Both the position numbers and the translations under genes were made by a program. Below, one piece after another: positions 62,817 through 64,000 of a DNA stretch of 64,000 nucleotides. The notes under the pieces are model-generated. The model had not been told where the DNA came from. It saw only the letters and a program-made list of their open reading frames with translations, and ran no database searches. This stretch comes from Brucella rhizosphaerae (lineage in GTDB: Bacteria > Pseudomonadota > Alphaproteobacteria > Rhizobiales > Rhizobiaceae): positions 62,001-126,000 of the forward strand of contig NZ_NNRK01000017.1 in the NCBI RefSeq assembly GCF_002252475.1, read 5' to 3'. The stretch's first letter is position 1, and each line of letters begins with the position of its first letter.

Positions 62817-64000
62817 CTAAAGTAAGTGGCGTTCAGAAACGAATTTAGTCGTCAAGTAGGACTCAATCGCTTCGCTGCCACCTTCTGAACCGTAACCACT
62901 ATCTTTCACGCCGCCAAATGGCGTTTCTGGAAGCGCCAGTCCCAGATGGTTGATTGATAGCATGCCAACTTCAATCCCGCGCTCAAGTTCGCTAATCGTT
63001 GCAGCTGATTTTGTGAAGGCATATGAAGCAAGCCCGAACGGCAGACGGTTGGCTTCCTGCAAAGCCTCATCGATGTCCTGAAACGGGATCATCAACGCGA
63101 CAGGTCCGAATGGCTCTTCATTCATGATGCGCATGTCACGTGTGATATTTGTGAGCACTGTTGGTTCATAAAAATTCCCGGAATTGCCAATTCTTTTGCC
63201 CCCTGTTGCGAGCTTTGCGCCGTGTTCACGCGCATCCGCAACAAGCGATTCAATTGCTTCGAGACGACGTTCTGAGACCAGTGGCCCCATATTGTTTTCG
63301 ACGTCCAGACCGGAGCCAACTGTCAGACGCTTCGTTTCAGTGACGAAAATGTCTACAAACTGATCAATCGCGCATTCTTCAACAAGGAAACGGGTGGGTG
63401 ATACACAGACCTGACCGGCGTTGCGGAATTTTGATTGGCTCATGGTTTTCGCTGCAGCTTCGATGTCTGCGTCGCCGAAAACCAAAACCGGAGCGTGACC
63501 ACCAAGTTCCATCGTTGCTGGCTTCATATGTTTTCCTGCAAGGGAAGCCAGATGTTTGCCGACTGGGACAGATCCGGTGAAAGATACTTTACGAATAGCG
63601 GGATGAGCGATCAGATAATTTGAAATATCCGCTGGTACGCCATATACGAAATTAACTACACCATCTGGAATGCCTGCCTCGTGAAGTACCTGCGCAAGGA
63701 CTGCGGCCGCTGCTGGCGTATCTTCTGATGGTTTGACAACGAGCGAGCAACCGGCAGCGAGCGCTGCGCCGAGCTTTCGCGCGGTCTGGGATACCGGGAA
63801 ATTCCAGGGCGTAAATGCAGCCACCGGGCCAACCGGTTCTTTGAATACAGTTTGCCTTACCGCGCGATCACGAGCAGGAATGATGCGGCCATAAGCGCGG
63901 CGTGCCTCTTCTGCAAACCAATCAAATATATCCGCTGAAACGTTCACTTCAGCACGGGCCTCTGCCAGTGGCTTTCCTTGCTCCTGTGTAAGCAAATGGG
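62817..64000 (-). CDS. NAD(P)-dependent aldehyde dehydrogenase, succinate-semialdehyde type (5' end outside window)
   Basis: At least 394 residues to the right edge, in frame at the edge; about 90 N-terminal residues are missing compared with GabD (about 485). Visible are TLEQGKP-like LTQEQGKPLAEARAEV, the substrate/NAD stretch FTPWNFPVSQTARKLGAALAAGCSLVVKPSEDTP, FTGSVPVGKHL, the catalytic Glu in MELGGHAPV and the catalytic Cys in RNAGQVCVSPTRFLV. GabD-type enzymes oxidise succinate semialdehyde and other omega-oxo acids. It would take the aldehyde made by the class III transaminase at 52452. Converges on hyuB. Confidence 0.92.
   Translation of the reverse strand, partial: HLLTQEQGKPLAEARAEVNVSADIFDWFAEEARRAYGRIIPARDRAVRQTVFKEPVGPVAAFTPWNFPVSQTARKLGAALAAGCSLVVKPSEDTPAAAAVLAQVLHEAGIPDGVVNFVYGVPADISNYLIAHPAIRKVSFTGSVPVGKHLASLAGKHMKPATMELGGHAPVLVFGDADIEAAAKTMSQSKFRNAGQVCVSPTRFLVEECAIDQFVDIFVTETKRLTVGSGLDVENNMGPLVSERRLEAIESLVADAREHGAKLATGGKRIGNSGNFYEPTVLTNITRDMRIMNEEPFGPVALMIPFQDIDEALQEANRLPFGLASYAFTKSAATISELERGIEVGMLSINHLGLALPETPFGGVKDSGYGSEGGSEAIESYLTTKFVSERHLL

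Overview
The window looks like a piece of an alphaproteobacterial accessory replicon or chromosome II, most likely from Brucellaceae (Ochrobactrum/Brucella anthropi group). This rests on moderate GC, clean Shine-Dalgarno sites of the GGAGG type, several separate uptake systems (His-type, Rbs-type, TRAP and TAXI-TRAP), three FCD-type GntR regulators, a BetI-like TetR regulator and an autotransporter with PATR repeats. No rRNA, tRNA, CRISPR array or intact insertion sequence was seen. The genus is an inference from gene style, not from a marker gene.

Layout. 0-3.8 kb: end of a PfkB sugar kinase, a SorC-type regulator and a fused class II aldolase/short-chain dehydrogenase (sugar catabolism). 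3.9-10.2 kb: a leftward operon for a polar-amino-acid-type ABC importer ending in a trimethylamine-dehydrogenase-like flavoprotein, with a TetR regulator divergent from it; this looks like uptake and N-demethylation of a methylated amine or betaine. 10.3-17.8 kb: an orphan DppA-type peptide-binding protein, a creatininase-family amidohydrolase, a D-threonine-aldolase/DSD1-type PLP enzyme, an XRE-cupin regulator, an MlrC-type (M81) metallopeptidase and a DadA-type amino acid dehydrogenase; the set suggests use of peptides or amides containing D-residues. 17.9-27.9 kb: a 1565-residue autotransporter, a secreted DUF4139 protein, a small membrane protein and a NylB-like serine hydrolase. 27.9-35.3 kb: gntR-dctPQM-idnD-uxuA-uxuB, an apparent single hexonate/hexuronate operon. 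35.6-39.3 kb: a TAXI-TRAP transporter with its DUF1850 partner. 39.5-40.9 kb: an AGCS sodium/amino-acid symporter.

41.1-44.5 kb holds a compact stress module: an ECF sigma factor (SigF type), its membrane anti-sigma NrsF, and divergently a methionine-rich secreted MXKDX-repeat peptide (MrpX type), a cytochrome b (YedZ1 type) and a Tat-exported molybdopterin oxidoreductase (YedY1 type). It matches the hypochlorite-scavenging SigF system known from Azospira suillum. Two mirror-image promoters with the same GTAACC-N16-CGAA pattern sit back to back in the divergent region. A frameshifted IS5-family transposase remnant lies just after it.

45.3-64 kb is a catabolic island for an unknown nitrogen compound: two GntR regulators, a VOC protein, an (R)-amine-transaminase-like fold IV aminotransferase, a fused E1alpha-beta plus E2 of a 2-oxoacid/acetoin-type dehydrogenase without E3, a class III omega-aminotransferase, a TorT-like binding protein with an Rbs-type ABC transporter, HyuA/HyuB (ATP-dependent lactam/hydantoin hydrolase family) and an aldehyde dehydrogenase running off the right end. 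A 12-bp motif, AATTGGATACAT, occurs four times exactly, in front of three of its transcription units, tying the island together as one regulon. The set HyuAB + class III transaminase + aldehyde dehydrogenase resembles known lactam (caprolactam-type) routes, but the substrate here is unknown.
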